Below, in pieces: positions 19,097 to 27,634 of a stretch of 64,000 nucleotides of DNA (positions are counted from its first letter, which is position 1; each line of letters opens with the position of its first letter). Source of the stretch: Olivibacter domesticus (lineage in GTDB: Bacteria > Bacteroidota > Bacteroidia > Sphingobacteriales > Sphingobacteriaceae); NCBI RefSeq assembly GCF_900109575.1, contig NZ_FOAF01000001.1, positions 372,001 to 436,000 of the forward strand. Reading direction: 5' to 3'. Both the position numbers and the translations under genes were made by a program. The notes below the pieces were generated by a model. That model was not told where the DNA came from. It was given only the letters and a program-made list of their open reading frames with translations, and did no database searches.

Positions 19097-20869
19097 ATGG
19101 AACAAGAAAACAAGGAAATGGAACTAAGCAACAAAAATGAGCACCTGAATTATGAAATATGTCCGACTTACCCGGCAAAAGGCGAAATTTTTAAAGGCTT
19201 CGATACATTAGCTGCCAGTATGCGCGATCTTCCTATATGTCTCTTAGACGGTTACATAGGGGTAGATTGGAAAGAGCTTGTACATAAACTGGGCTTAGCT
19301 TTCGAAAAGCTGAACAAAAAGGTGTACTTTGTCTCTGTGGCGGATAGCATGTTGCCAACAGCTAAGATTGATGCTATGGTGAATCCTTTTCTCGGGGGCG
19401 ACGACCCGCTTATTGGTTCAAAAACGACCTTATCATTAGCTGACTTTTTTGATGGCGAAAAGTTATCTGAAATTATTCCTGAGCCAGATGAGTCACTTGT
19501 GGTGATTTACGGCTGTGGGGCAGCACTTTGCCATACCACAGCGCCGATTATCTATTTTGATCTACCTAAAAACGTGATTCAACAAAGAATGCGTGGAGGT
19601 CTCGTTCGTAACATCGGCAGTGACCTTAAACAGGATAATAAGCAGATCTACAAACGTTTTTACTTTGTGGATTGGGTTATCTTGAATAAGCACAAAAAGG
19701 ACGTACTGCCTCGCATAATGATAATGGTAGACCAACAAATTGGCGAAACCATTACCTGGATGTACGGTGATGTTCTAAGGAGAACACTCAATGCCATGTC
19801 GCAAAGTTATTTTAGGGTAAGACCTTGGTTTGAATCTGGCGTTTGGGGCGGACAATGGCTGAAGAAACATCTGGCCGATTTGGATCAGACAGTCGCAAAC
19901 TACGCTTGGTCTTTTGAGATGATTGTTCCGGAAAATGGTATCGTGTTAGCCGATGGAGAAAATAAGTTGGAGGTTTCTTTTGATCAACTGATGTTTTTAG
20001 AAGGCGAACAGGTACTTGGGAAAGCCTTTGAACGATTTGGTGATGAATTTCCTATCCGTTTTGACTTTCTAGATACGTATGATGGTGGAAACTTATCGAT
20101 TCAATGCCATCCGAGTACAACCTATATCAAAGAGCATTTCGGTGAAAATTTCACGCAAGATGAAACTTATTATATTGTTGACTGTGAGCAAGATGCTGTG
20201 GTGTACCTAGGTTTTCAAGAGGATATTAATCCTACAGGCTTCAAAAAAGTCTTGGAAGAGAGTTTTGAGCAAAACCGTAAAATACCTATTGAACAATATG
20301 TGCAAAAATTTCAAGCAGAAAAGCATGGATTGTACCTTATACCAAATGGTACAGTCCACGCTTCTGGTAAGAATAATTTAGTGTTAGAGATCAGTGCGAC
20401 ACCTTATATCTTCACTTTCAAAATGTACGATTGGCTAAGACCCGATTTGGATGGAAATCCGAGGCCATTGAATATCGACAGGGCTTTTGATAACCTCGAT
20501 TTTTCTAGAAAAGGAAAAGTGGTCCCAGATACATTGATTGCTCAACCGGCAACGAAAGTGATAGATGAACAGAGCTGCGTTGTGCATTTGCCTACGCATC
20601 CTGAACATTTTTACGACATATTCCGTTATGAGTTTGACGATCGTGTTGATATATTAACGAATGGACAATGTCATATCCTTATGTTGGTTGAGGGAGAAAC
20701 GATTGAGTTAACCACGGCTGATGGATCTCAACAGCTGTTTCATTTTGTGGAAACCTTCGCTGTTCCCGCAGCCGCCAATAGCTATACGCTTCGTAACATA
20801 GGAAATAGCAAAGCGAAAGTGATAGTCGCATTTGTGAAAGAGGAAGCTTGTTTCATTAAAAAAAATTAA
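19097..20869 (+). CDS. Class I mannose-6-phosphate isomerase with N-terminal kinase-like domain
   Basis: Cytoplasmic enzyme of 590 residues. The C-terminal half (about 240-590) is a zinc cupin isomerase of the ManA class: GGNLSIQCHPSTTYIKEHFG gives metal-ligand candidates Q336 and H338, and LIPNGTVHASGKNNLVLEIS gives H421. It interconverts mannose-6-P and fructose-6-P. The first 235 residues resemble the uridine-kinase fold, but the P-loop position reads DGYIGVDWKEL (51-61), where the GK[ST] of active kinases is lost. The later segment CHTTAPIIYFDLPKNVIQQR resembles the kinase lid region. It lies between susD and the large GH92 in the mannoside operon. The isomerase role is strong; whether the kinase-like domain binds nucleotide, senses a metabolite or is only structural is unknown. 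No separate mannokinase gene is in the window. Confidence 0.88.
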   Translation: MEQENKEMELSNKNEHLNYEICPTYPAKGEIFKGFDTLAASMRDLPICLLDGYIGVDWKELVHKLGLAFEKLNKKVYFVSVADSMLPTAKIDAMVNPFLGGDDPLIGSKTTLSLADFFDGEKLSEIIPEPDESLVVIYGCGAALCHTTAPIIYFDLPKNVIQQRMRGGLVRNIGSDLKQDNKQIYKRFYFVDWVILNKHKKDVLPRIMIMVDQQIGETITWMYGDVLRRTLNAMSQSYFRVRPWFESGVWGGQWLKKHLADLDQTVANYAWSFEMIVPENGIVLADGENKLEVSFDQLMFLEGEQVLGKAFERFGDEFPIRFDFLDTYDGGNLSIQCHPSTTYIKEHFGENFTQDETYYIVDCEQDAVVYLGFQEDINPTGFKKVLEESFEQNRKIPIEQYVQKFQAEKHGLYLIPNGTVHASGKNNLVLEISATPYIFTFKMYDWLRPDLDGNPRPLNIDRAFDNLDFSRKGKVVPDTLIAQPATKVIDEQSCVVHLPTHPEHFYDIFRYEFDDRVDILTNGQCHILMLVEGETIELTTADGSQQLFHFVETFAVPAAANSYTLRNIGNSKAKVIVAFVKEEACFIKKN

Positions 20870-20873
20870 AATA

Positions 20874-23800
20874 ATGCAGATAACAAGATATTTTTGGTTT
20901 TTGCTTGTGATGTTTATCCCAACAATTGGATTTGCTTCGGATGAAGCCCACCTGCTTTGGGAGATTGGTAAAAAAGACAATAGTCCGCAGGGTATGGCCC
21001 TGGCTCCTGATGGATATCAGCAATTTATAAAAAATGATTTCGGCTTTGAAGATCGCTTTTTTCTCGTTGGCCATTCAGATGCTGGTACCGAATGGCCCTA
21101 TGTGTTGCCAGGTCCGGCAACAAAATGGGGAGGCACAGGACCTACTGCCGGTATACGCTCTCACATTTTGAATATTGATTTCGAACTCGAAAAAGTAAGT
21201 AGCAAGTCGAGCTTCTATTTCGAAGTAAATGTATTGCAAACCGATCCACACCAGGCTCCTGTGGTGAAGGTGTTGATTAATGGAAACGCCCATCAGGTTG
21301 CGCTTGAAAAAGGAAACGGTAAAGAAGAACCAACAGGTTCTTTTGATAGTGGTAAGGCACAACGTATTTATATAGAAGTGCCAGATGGACAGTTGAAAAA
21401 TGGTTTTAATGAAATCCAGCTAACGAGCCTTCAAGGAGGATGGCTGGTGTTCGATAATTTAAGTTTGAAAGGACCTGCTTCGGTAGAGATAAAGACAAGT
21501 AAAAATGCTCTGCTGCGAGGAGTAAAGGCAGCAAATTATGAGTTTGAGCAAAATGGACACAATTTTCAACCGCTGTTGGTAGACGTTTGCCATCTGAAGG
21601 GGCAGCCGCTTATAGAAGTCAAACTAGCTGGGCAATCTATTTTCAAACAACAACTTGATTCGGGCAGGTATGTTTTTGAAGCACCGATGCCTGCAGTACA
21701 ACGCCAAGAAGAAAGCATCTATGCCGTTTATATTGACGGGCAGTTAGCAACAAGAGAGAAGATTGTAAGAGCTCCTCAACAAGTTGTAAGCCCTTCGGAT
21801 TATGTTAATACAATGATAGGCGCAGGGCATTCCCGTTGGATGATAGCACCAGGGCCGTGGATGCCCTTTGGTATGGTGAAGCTAAGTCCAGATAACCAAA
21901 ACAGCGGGTGGCAGGCAGGTTACGATCCTACTATTGAATCTGTTGGTACCTTTAGCCATATCCATGAATGGACTATGGCTGGTTTAGGGACCTTTCCCGT
22001 TACTGGCCCTTTGGAAACTACCATTGGAGATGAACATCAACCGGATAGTGGCTATCGATCTCGAATGGATAAGTCGAGTGAAAATGCAGCACTGGGGTAT
22101 TATCGTGTTGACCTCACAGATTACCAGATCACAGCCGAATTAACAGCCGGTACAAGAAGCAGTTTTCAACGCTATACATACCATAAAGGTGATACGGGAA
22201 GAATTATGATAGATCTGCAAATTCCGAGTGAGTATCCCTACGCTATAGAAGAAGCAAGCATCAAGCAAGTTAGTGCAAACCGTGTTATAGGCCATAGCAA
22301 ACAACTATCAAAGAATGTTTGGTCTGGAGGTGTTGACCAGGCTTATACCGTATATTTTGTAATGGAATTCGATCAGCCTATACGTGATTTCGGCAGCTGG
22401 AGAGATAATGTGGTAGCTAAGGGTCGCAATTTAGAGACCGATAAAATAGGGCAGGCGGGCATGTTCGTTGAGTTTGATACAAGGAAAACACGTACAGTTC
22501 AAGTGAGGACAGGTATCTCTTACGCTGGCATTGAGCAAGCCGAAGAAAATCTGCAACAAGAGATAAGCACTCCGTTTGGATGGTCATTTGAAAAGGTTTT
22601 TAAGGCACATAAAGATGTATGGAATGAATTATTAGGTCGTATAAAAATTGAATCAAGCGACTTTCTTGAAAAACAACGTTTTTATACTAATATGTATCGT
22701 TCGCTGGCTAGTAGAAATACATTTAGTGACGTCGGTGGAAGTTGGATATCGGCAGATGAGCAGATACGTCGCTTTGCAGATAAGGAAGATCGCGCTTTAG
22801 GCTGTGACGCCTTCTGGAATACCTTCTGGAACCTAAATCAGTTTTGGAACCTGGTAACACCCGAATGGTCCAACAAATGGGTGAGGTCTCAGCTGGCGAT
22901 GTATACGGCCAATGGATGGCTTGCAAAAGGGCCTGCTGGTATGGAATATGTGCCGGTGATGGTTGCTGAGCATGAAATACCGCTCATTGTTGGCGCCTAC
23001 CAAATGGGTATCCGCGATTATGACGTAAATAAAGCCTTCGAGGCAGTATATAAGATGCAGACAACATTGCCAGCTGCAGTAGAAGGTGGCTATGCTGGAA
23101 ATCGAGATTTAGCTACTTATCTTAAACATCAATATGTGCCTTATGATGAAGGACGTTTTTCCAATTCATTGGAGTACAGTTTTGATGATTGGACGGTAGC
23201 TCAGTTTGCAAAAGCGCTTCATAAAGACAAAGAATACAACCTTTTTTCTCAGCGAGGTTCATGGTGGAAAAATGCTATCGATACAGCAACAGGCTATGCT
23301 AGAATGCGCGATAAGTCCGGAAATTGGTTGCCAGACTTCGATCCATTTAAGTCCGGTGCCAACAAGCATTATGTGGAAGGAAACGCTTGGCAGCTTACCT
23401 ATTTTGTTCCTCAGGATGTTGCCGAGCTGGCTACCTATGTAGGTGAAGAAACTTTCAGAAAGCGCTTGGAATGGGGATTTAATGAAAGTTATAGATGGCG
23501 TTTTAATGGACCAAATGATCAATATTGGGATTATCCGGTTGTACAGGGTAATCAGCAATCTATGCACTTTGCCTTTCTATTTAACTGGGTCAAATACCCT
23601 TGGTTGACACAAAAATGGAGCCGGGCAATTATGGAACGCTATTATGGGCACGGCATTGCCAACGCCTATTTGGGAGATGAGGATCAAGGTCAGATGAGTG
23701 CTTGGTTTGTGATGAATGCACTAGGTTTATTTCAGACGGACGGTGGTACACGCGTAAACCCCATATACGAAATTGGGAGCCCACTTTTCCAAAAGGTTAC

Positions 23801-24026
23801 CATTGACCTTGGCAATCGCTACGGCAGGGGTAAATCTTTTGTCATTGAAGCCCGAAATAACAGCAAGAAGAATATTTATATACAAAGCGCTTATTTAAAT
23901 GGTGAACCATGGAATAATTGTTGGCTCTCGGCAGCCGATTTATTAAAGGGAGGTACGCTCGTATTTGAGATGGGGCCCACACCGAATAAAACATGGGGTA
24001 TAACTGGTATACCTGCCGCAAAATGA
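20874..24026 (+). CDS. GH92 alpha-mannosidase with N-terminal PL4-like beta-sandwich
   Basis: Multidomain secreted enzyme of 1050 residues with signal peptide ending IGFAS. Residues about 22-200 (HLLWEIGKKDNSPQGMAL, WPYVLPGPATKWGGTG, FEVNVLQTDPHQAPVVKVLI, WLVFDNLSLKGP) resemble the C-terminal CBM-like domain of PL4 rhamnogalacturonan lyases. A small beta domain follows to about 300. The GH92 part starts at DYVNTMIGAGHSRWMIAP and PFGMVKLSPDNQNSG, with EGNAWQLTYFVPQD, QGNQQSMHFAFL and GDEDQGQMSAWF (D935/E936/D937). The start codon lies 4 bases after the isomerase stop, so the two are co-translated. It is about 280 residues longer than the other complete GH92 in this window. The extra domain may add carbohydrate binding. 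Confidence 0.92.
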   Translation: MQITRYFWFLLVMFIPTIGFASDEAHLLWEIGKKDNSPQGMALAPDGYQQFIKNDFGFEDRFFLVGHSDAGTEWPYVLPGPATKWGGTGPTAGIRSHILNIDFELEKVSSKSSFYFEVNVLQTDPHQAPVVKVLINGNAHQVALEKGNGKEEPTGSFDSGKAQRIYIEVPDGQLKNGFNEIQLTSLQGGWLVFDNLSLKGPASVEIKTSKNALLRGVKAANYEFEQNGHNFQPLLVDVCHLKGQPLIEVKLAGQSIFKQQLDSGRYVFEAPMPAVQRQEESIYAVYIDGQLATREKIVRAPQQVVSPSDYVNTMIGAGHSRWMIAPGPWMPFGMVKLSPDNQNSGWQAGYDPTIESVGTFSHIHEWTMAGLGTFPVTGPLETTIGDEHQPDSGYRSRMDKSSENAALGYYRVDLTDYQITAELTAGTRSSFQRYTYHKGDTGRIMIDLQIPSEYPYAIEEASIKQVSANRVIGHSKQLSKNVWSGGVDQAYTVYFVMEFDQPIRDFGSWRDNVVAKGRNLETDKIGQAGMFVEFDTRKTRTVQVRTGISYAGIEQAEENLQQEISTPFGWSFEKVFKAHKDVWNELLGRIKIESSDFLEKQRFYTNMYRSLASRNTFSDVGGSWISADEQIRRFADKEDRALGCDAFWNTFWNLNQFWNLVTPEWSNKWVRSQLAMYTANGWLAKGPAGMEYVPVMVAEHEIPLIVGAYQMGIRDYDVNKAFEAVYKMQTTLPAAVEGGYAGNRDLATYLKHQYVPYDEGRFSNSLEYSFDDWTVAQFAKALHKDKEYNLFSQRGSWWKNAIDTATGYARMRDKSGNWLPDFDPFKSGANKHYVEGNAWQLTYFVPQDVAELATYVGEETFRKRLEWGFNESYRWRFNGPNDQYWDYPVVQGNQQSMHFAFLFNWVKYPWLTQKWSRAIMERYYGHGIANAYLGDEDQGQMSAWFVMNALGLFQTDGGTRVNPIYEIGSPLFQKVTIDLGNRYGRGKSFVIEARNNSKKNIYIQSAYLNGEPWNNCWLSAADLLKGGTLVFEMGPTPNKTWGITGIPAAK

Positions 24027-24049
24027 GCATCTACTAAAAAAATATTAAA

Positions 24050-25366
24050 ATGAAGAATTTACCTATAAGTTTACTAATCGGGGCTGTTGTGTTTTTAATA
24101 GCTTGCAGGTCAGGTGATAAGAGTAGGAGTCAAGACAATGCTTTACGTGAAAAAATCGCTTCAGATACCTCATTAAATGTTGTGAAAGAGCGTGCCCTGA
24201 AAGTGGTAAGCACGGGCTTTAATGCAGGAGATGGCTACCGCGAAGTATGGATTCGTGATTATAATACTTTTATCAACCTGGCAGCCCAGGTTCATCCCAG
24301 CGATACGTTAAGGGATAACTTGATTATCTTTTTTCAGTTACAAGGTTCGGACGGCAATATTGTAGACGGATTTGTTCCAAAATCTACTGTTAAACCTACC
24401 AAAGGGGGTTATGATTATATTTACAATGATTTGGCCCCACATTATGCCGGGCATAAAAATACGGTGGAAACTGATCAGGAAACTTCATTAATCCAAGCCG
24501 TTTATAAGTATGCGAAAGCTACCAATGATACAGCCTTCCTGCATAGCAAAGTAGGGCAGTTTTCGATGATCGATCGGATGGAACAGGCCTTGTCTTTTCT
24601 GATGAAAGAGCGTTACAATGAAAAATATGGATTACTCTGGGGTGCTACCACAGCTGATTGGGGAGATGTACAGCCAGAGCATGATTGGGGCGTGTATTTA
24701 ACGAATGATTCGCATTTGGCTATTGATATTTACGATAATGCGATGTTTCTGATAGCGCTGGATAATTTTATGCAGATGGCACCTGAGCGTGCTAAAAAAT
24801 GGAAACCTATTCATGCGCAAATCGCTAGCAATGCGATGAAGTATCTATGGGATGAGAAAAATCAAAAGTTTATCCCACATATCTACTTGAAGGGTTCTCC
24901 TTTTGACAATACCTTCGATGAAAATGCTATTTTTTACCATGGCGGCACAGCAATAGCCATTGAGGCTGGCTTATTGTCTAAAGAACAGATTAAAAGCTCA
25001 CTCAATAAAATGATAGCCAATGTAAAAGCATCAGGAGCAGCAACTATTGGATTGACAGTCTACCCAACCTATCCGGAGGGATCTTTCAAAAACAAAGGAA
25101 TGTACCCTTATGGCTATCAAAATGGGGGCGATTGGACGTGGTTTGGTGGGCGGATGATTCAGCAGCTGGTAATAAATGGTTTTGAAGAAGAAGCTTATGA
25201 GCAACTGAAACCTATGGTGGGTAGGGTGTTGAAAAATAATGGCTTTTTTGAATGGTATACACGCGATAATAAACCCGAGGGTTCCGGAACGTTCAGGGGA
25301 GAAGCAGGTGTATTATATGATGCCATCATTTTATTAGAGGAGCGTATAAAAGAGCAAAAAATGTAA
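24050..25366 (+). CDS. Six-hairpin glycosidase-like lipoprotein, family not assigned
   Basis: Lipoprotein of 438 residues (lipobox VVFLIAC, Cys19), probably periplasmic or surface. The sequence has an (alpha/alpha)6 glycoside hydrolase look: [92 protein letters not shown] and [16 protein letters not shown]. Acidic residues that could be catalytic are abundant in [14 protein letters not shown] and in ETDQE, similar in style to clan GH-G/GH-L enzymes (GH63, GH37, GH125), but I could not place it in one family. It is the last intact gene of the mannoside operon, 23 bases after GH92, so a mannoside or glucosylated-mannoside substrate is plausible. Confidence 0.7.
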   Translation: MKNLPISLLIGAVVFLIACRSGDKSRSQDNALREKIASDTSLNVVKERALKVVSTGFNAGDGYREVWIRDYNTFINLAAQVHPSDTLRDNLIIFFQLQGSDGNIVDGFVPKSTVKPTKGGYDYIYNDLAPHYAGHKNTVETDQETSLIQAVYKYAKATNDTAFLHSKVGQFSMIDRMEQALSFLMKERYNEKYGLLWGATTADWGDVQPEHDWGVYLTNDSHLAIDIYDNAMFLIALDNFMQMAPERAKKWKPIHAQIASNAMKYLWDEKNQKFIPHIYLKGSPFDNTFDENAIFYHGGTAIAIEAGLLSKEQIKSSLNKMIANVKASGAATIGLTVYPTYPEGSFKNKGMYPYGYQNGGDWTWFGGRMIQQLVINGFEEEAYEQLKPMVGRVLKNNGFFEWYTRDNKPEGSGTFRGEAGVLYDAIILLEERIKEQKM

Positions 25367-25373
25367 TACTCAA

Positions 25374-25472
25374 GCTTGGCGCTTGATCGATTGCTTGCGT
25401 AATGGCTTGCCTTTGGATCAGGATGTGTACGACGCGGCGGTTTGGAGCGTTATTGCCCCACTAAGCGAATGA
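25374..25472 (+). pseudogene. C-terminal relic of a Gfo/Idh/MocA oxidoreductase (possibly GH109-like)
   Basis: Reading in frame gives [20 protein letters not shown], then [12 protein letters not shown] and a stop at 25470-25472. This is the conserved C-terminal segment of a branch of Gfo/Idh/MocA oxidoreductases that includes the NAD-dependent GH109 N-acetylgalactosaminidases. No start codon or Rossmann fold precedes it; the relic begins right after the stop of the hydrolase gene at 25366. It implies that a downstream gene of the mannoside operon was deleted nearly completely. Confidence 0.68.
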
Positions 25473-25529
25473 TATGGTGTGTCCTTCAGTATTGAGTTAA
25501 TCAGGATCCAATAGGTAGGCACACCATAT
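25472..25529. repeat. 10-bp inverted repeat with 38-base loop
   Basis: ATATGGTGTG at 25472-25481 pairs perfectly with CACACCATAT at 25520-25529. It lies between the end of the plus-strand mannoside operon (and the oxidoreductase relic) and the convergent antiporter gene. It could act as a weak terminator or be a remnant of a deletion junction; there is no T-run directly after it. Confidence 0.35.
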
Positions 25530-25570
25530 AAGAAGGTGCTTTTGCGCAGCCCTATAGACAAGCGCCAAAA

Positions 25571-27145
25571 TTAAGTGAATTTGAGCTTTTCTTCCTCTAA
25601 ATCCAGCAAAAGCAGATGCTGGCGGATGACCTCTTCATCCAATTGTTCCTCTACCTTGTTTTTATTCAAAAGCCATTGTCGCTGGTGGTCGAGGATATTT
25701 AGATAGATCAATTTACATTCCGCGGAAATTAATACATCTTCTGCTATGCGACTATTGTCTTCCCACTTGCGGGCAATAAGTTGTAAAACAGGCTGACTAC
25801 CTAGCTCTTCGCTGTAGTTATTCTTAAGATGTTGCAAGGCGTAAGTGGCCAGTTGCTTTCGGATAGAAAGGTAAACTTCTTCTTCTGGAAGACTTTCATC
25901 AAGATTAGGTATTTTTATTTTCTTGATTAAATAGGGAAGCGTTAAGCCTTGTAGTAAGAGGGTTAATAAAATAACGACAAAGGTAATGAAGAGAATAAGG
26001 TTACGTTGTGGAAAGGCTGAACCGTCACTTAATTGTACCGGTATAGATAGGGCTGCTGCTAATGAGACCACACCCCGCATTCCAGTCCAACCCAATACGA
26101 AAGGTATTTTATAACCAGGATTCCTGCTATCAGCAACAGTTATAAAATTGCGTGCAATAAGCGTAACGATTACAGCACCATAAGTTGATAAAATTCTTCC
26201 TATTATCAATACCCCCGTTATGAGTATGCCATAACCAATAGCCGATGAAACACTTACCCCCTCCAGTCCGGCAGTAATTTCAGGTAAATCAAGCCCAATA
26301 AGCATAAAAACGAGTCCGTTCAATACAAAACATAAGCTCTCCCAAACGTTAACTCCTCTCAGACGTGAGGTACTGCTCAGAAAAAAGTGTCTTTTATTGG
26401 ATAAAAATAGCCCCCCACTTACCACCGCCAATACACCGGAGCTATGCACTTCTTCTGCTGCAATATAGATAAGGTAAGGTGTTACAATAGAGAGCACGAT
26501 ATCTATATTTGCATCTGTTGGCAGAAATTTGTGGGCTTTCATAAAAATCCAGCCAATCAATAGACCAATACCTATACCGCCAATCAACATCCACCCAAAA
26601 CTTAGGGCGGCTTCATGCCAGATAAACTGACCTGAGGCAACGGCAATGAGGGCAAAACGAAAAATGATGAGTGACGATGCATCGTTTAACAAGCTTTCCC
26701 CTTCTAAAATGGAAGCCATTCGTTTGGGTACTTTTACAAATTTTAAGATCGCACCGGCACTAACTGCATCCGGTGGCGAAACAATACCCCCCAAGAGAAA
26801 GCCCAATGCCAATGAAAAGCCCGGAATAAAGTGATTCGCTACAAATGCTACAGACATGGCTGATAGAAATACAACAATAAATGCAAAACTGCTGATGATA
26901 CGGCGCCAACGCCAAAGTTCTTTCCATGATATGGCCCAGGAAGCTTCGTATAATAAAGGTGGTAGAAAAATAACAAAAATAAGCTCGGGATCGATGTGTA
27001 TCACTGGGATACCCGGAATAAAGCTAATAAGTAAGCCTGCTAGTACCAGGAGCACCGGATAGGCCACTTTTAATTTATTAGCCAACATTATAAGCAGTAG
27101 GATAGTGACAATAAGACCAAGGTAAAACGGAAAATGATCCAACAT
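25571..27145 (-). CDS. CPA1-family Na+/H+ antiporter
   Basis: Inner-membrane cation:proton antiporter of 524 residues with about twelve hydrophobic helices and a soluble C-terminal tail of about 110 residues. CPA1 (NhaP-type) signatures are visible: FLPPLLYEASW, LGGIVSPPDAVSAGAIL with the membrane aspartate, and ILEGESLLNDASSLIIF with the ND transport motif. GWTGMRGVVSLAAALSIP is the distal conserved helix. It exchanges sodium or potassium for protons to hold cytoplasmic pH. It lies between two halves of the glycan locus, convergent to the mannoside operon, with no obvious functional tie. The tail (RKQLATYALQHLKNN... to EEEKLKFT) is likely regulatory. Confidence 0.92.
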   Translation of the reverse strand: MLDHFPFYLGLIVTILLLIMLANKLKVAYPVLLVLAGLLISFIPGIPVIHIDPELIFVIFLPPLLYEASWAISWKELWRWRRIISSFAFIVVFLSAMSVAFVANHFIPGFSLALGFLLGGIVSPPDAVSAGAILKFVKVPKRMASILEGESLLNDASSLIIFRFALIAVASGQFIWHEAALSFGWMLIGGIGIGLLIGWIFMKAHKFLPTDANIDIVLSIVTPYLIYIAAEEVHSSGVLAVVSGGLFLSNKRHFFLSSTSRLRGVNVWESLCFVLNGLVFMLIGLDLPEITAGLEGVSVSSAIGYGILITGVLIIGRILSTYGAVIVTLIARNFITVADSRNPGYKIPFVLGWTGMRGVVSLAAALSIPVQLSDGSAFPQRNLILFITFVVILLTLLLQGLTLPYLIKKIKIPNLDESLPEEEVYLSIRKQLATYALQHLKNNYSEELGSQPVLQLIARKWEDNSRIAEDVLISAECKLIYLNILDHQRQWLLNKNKVEEQLDEEVIRQHLLLLDLEEEKLKFT

Positions 27146-27231
27146 TTTATGTAAGGTTTAAATAAATTACATAAAGATATGAATTAGGTCATTTATATGG
27201 ATACGAACATCGATACAAAAGTTGACTTACT

Positions 27232-27621
27232 TCAAAAACTATTGCCGCTTATAGCTGTGTCTTTTACTCTTTCAAATAAAAGAGGCGATCGGTTCCAATG
27301 GAAAGCCTTATAATTGTGATTATGTTTTATTGTGTTTCCTTTAAATGTAAAACCAGCTACTGATTTTGCATAAACAATTGGCTGGTCAAATGTGTCAAAT
27401 TGATTGTTGACAATAACAATGTTCTTATGAAAATACTTCTTCTGATTGACTAAGTCAGGTATTTCCGGGTAAATGGAAATAATCGCGTTTGTAAACTGAA
27501 ACATGTTGGTGAGTGCGTTTACAAAACGGTTATTGCGTATAATAACGTCGGTGCAGGCCCCAGTTTCGAACTCATCGGCATGACCTATATCAATCAGATT
27601 AAAATGGACTTTTTTTACCAA
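27232..27621 (-). pseudogene. Fragment of a right-handed beta-helix protein, GH110-like
   Basis: A frame of 129 codons from a TTG, reading DIGHADEFETGACTDVIIRN, then FTNAIISIYPEIPDL, YFHKNIVIVNNQFDTFDQPI and KGNTIKHNHNYKAFHWNRSP. The regular IVNNxF / FKGNxI pattern is a parallel beta-helix, and the style recalls GH110 alpha-galactosidases (about 600 residues). Signal peptide, N-terminal catalytic portion and C-terminal coils are missing, so it is a broken internal piece. Its frame opens directly after the stop of the fucosidase gene (27635), with an AGGAGG-like run before the TTG that may be coincidence. It may still be translated, but a functional enzyme is unlikely. Confidence 0.6.
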
Positions 27622-27634
27622 TGTGTCCTCCTCC

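Noticed and set aside
24050-25366. Assignment as GH125 alpha-1,6-mannosidase
   Set aside because: The fold class is similar, but the characteristic GH125 N-terminal blocks are absent; left as unassigned.
25371-25385. CAAGC/GCTTG hairpin as operon terminator
   Set aside because: The 5-bp stem lies inside the oxidoreductase relic and has no following T-run.
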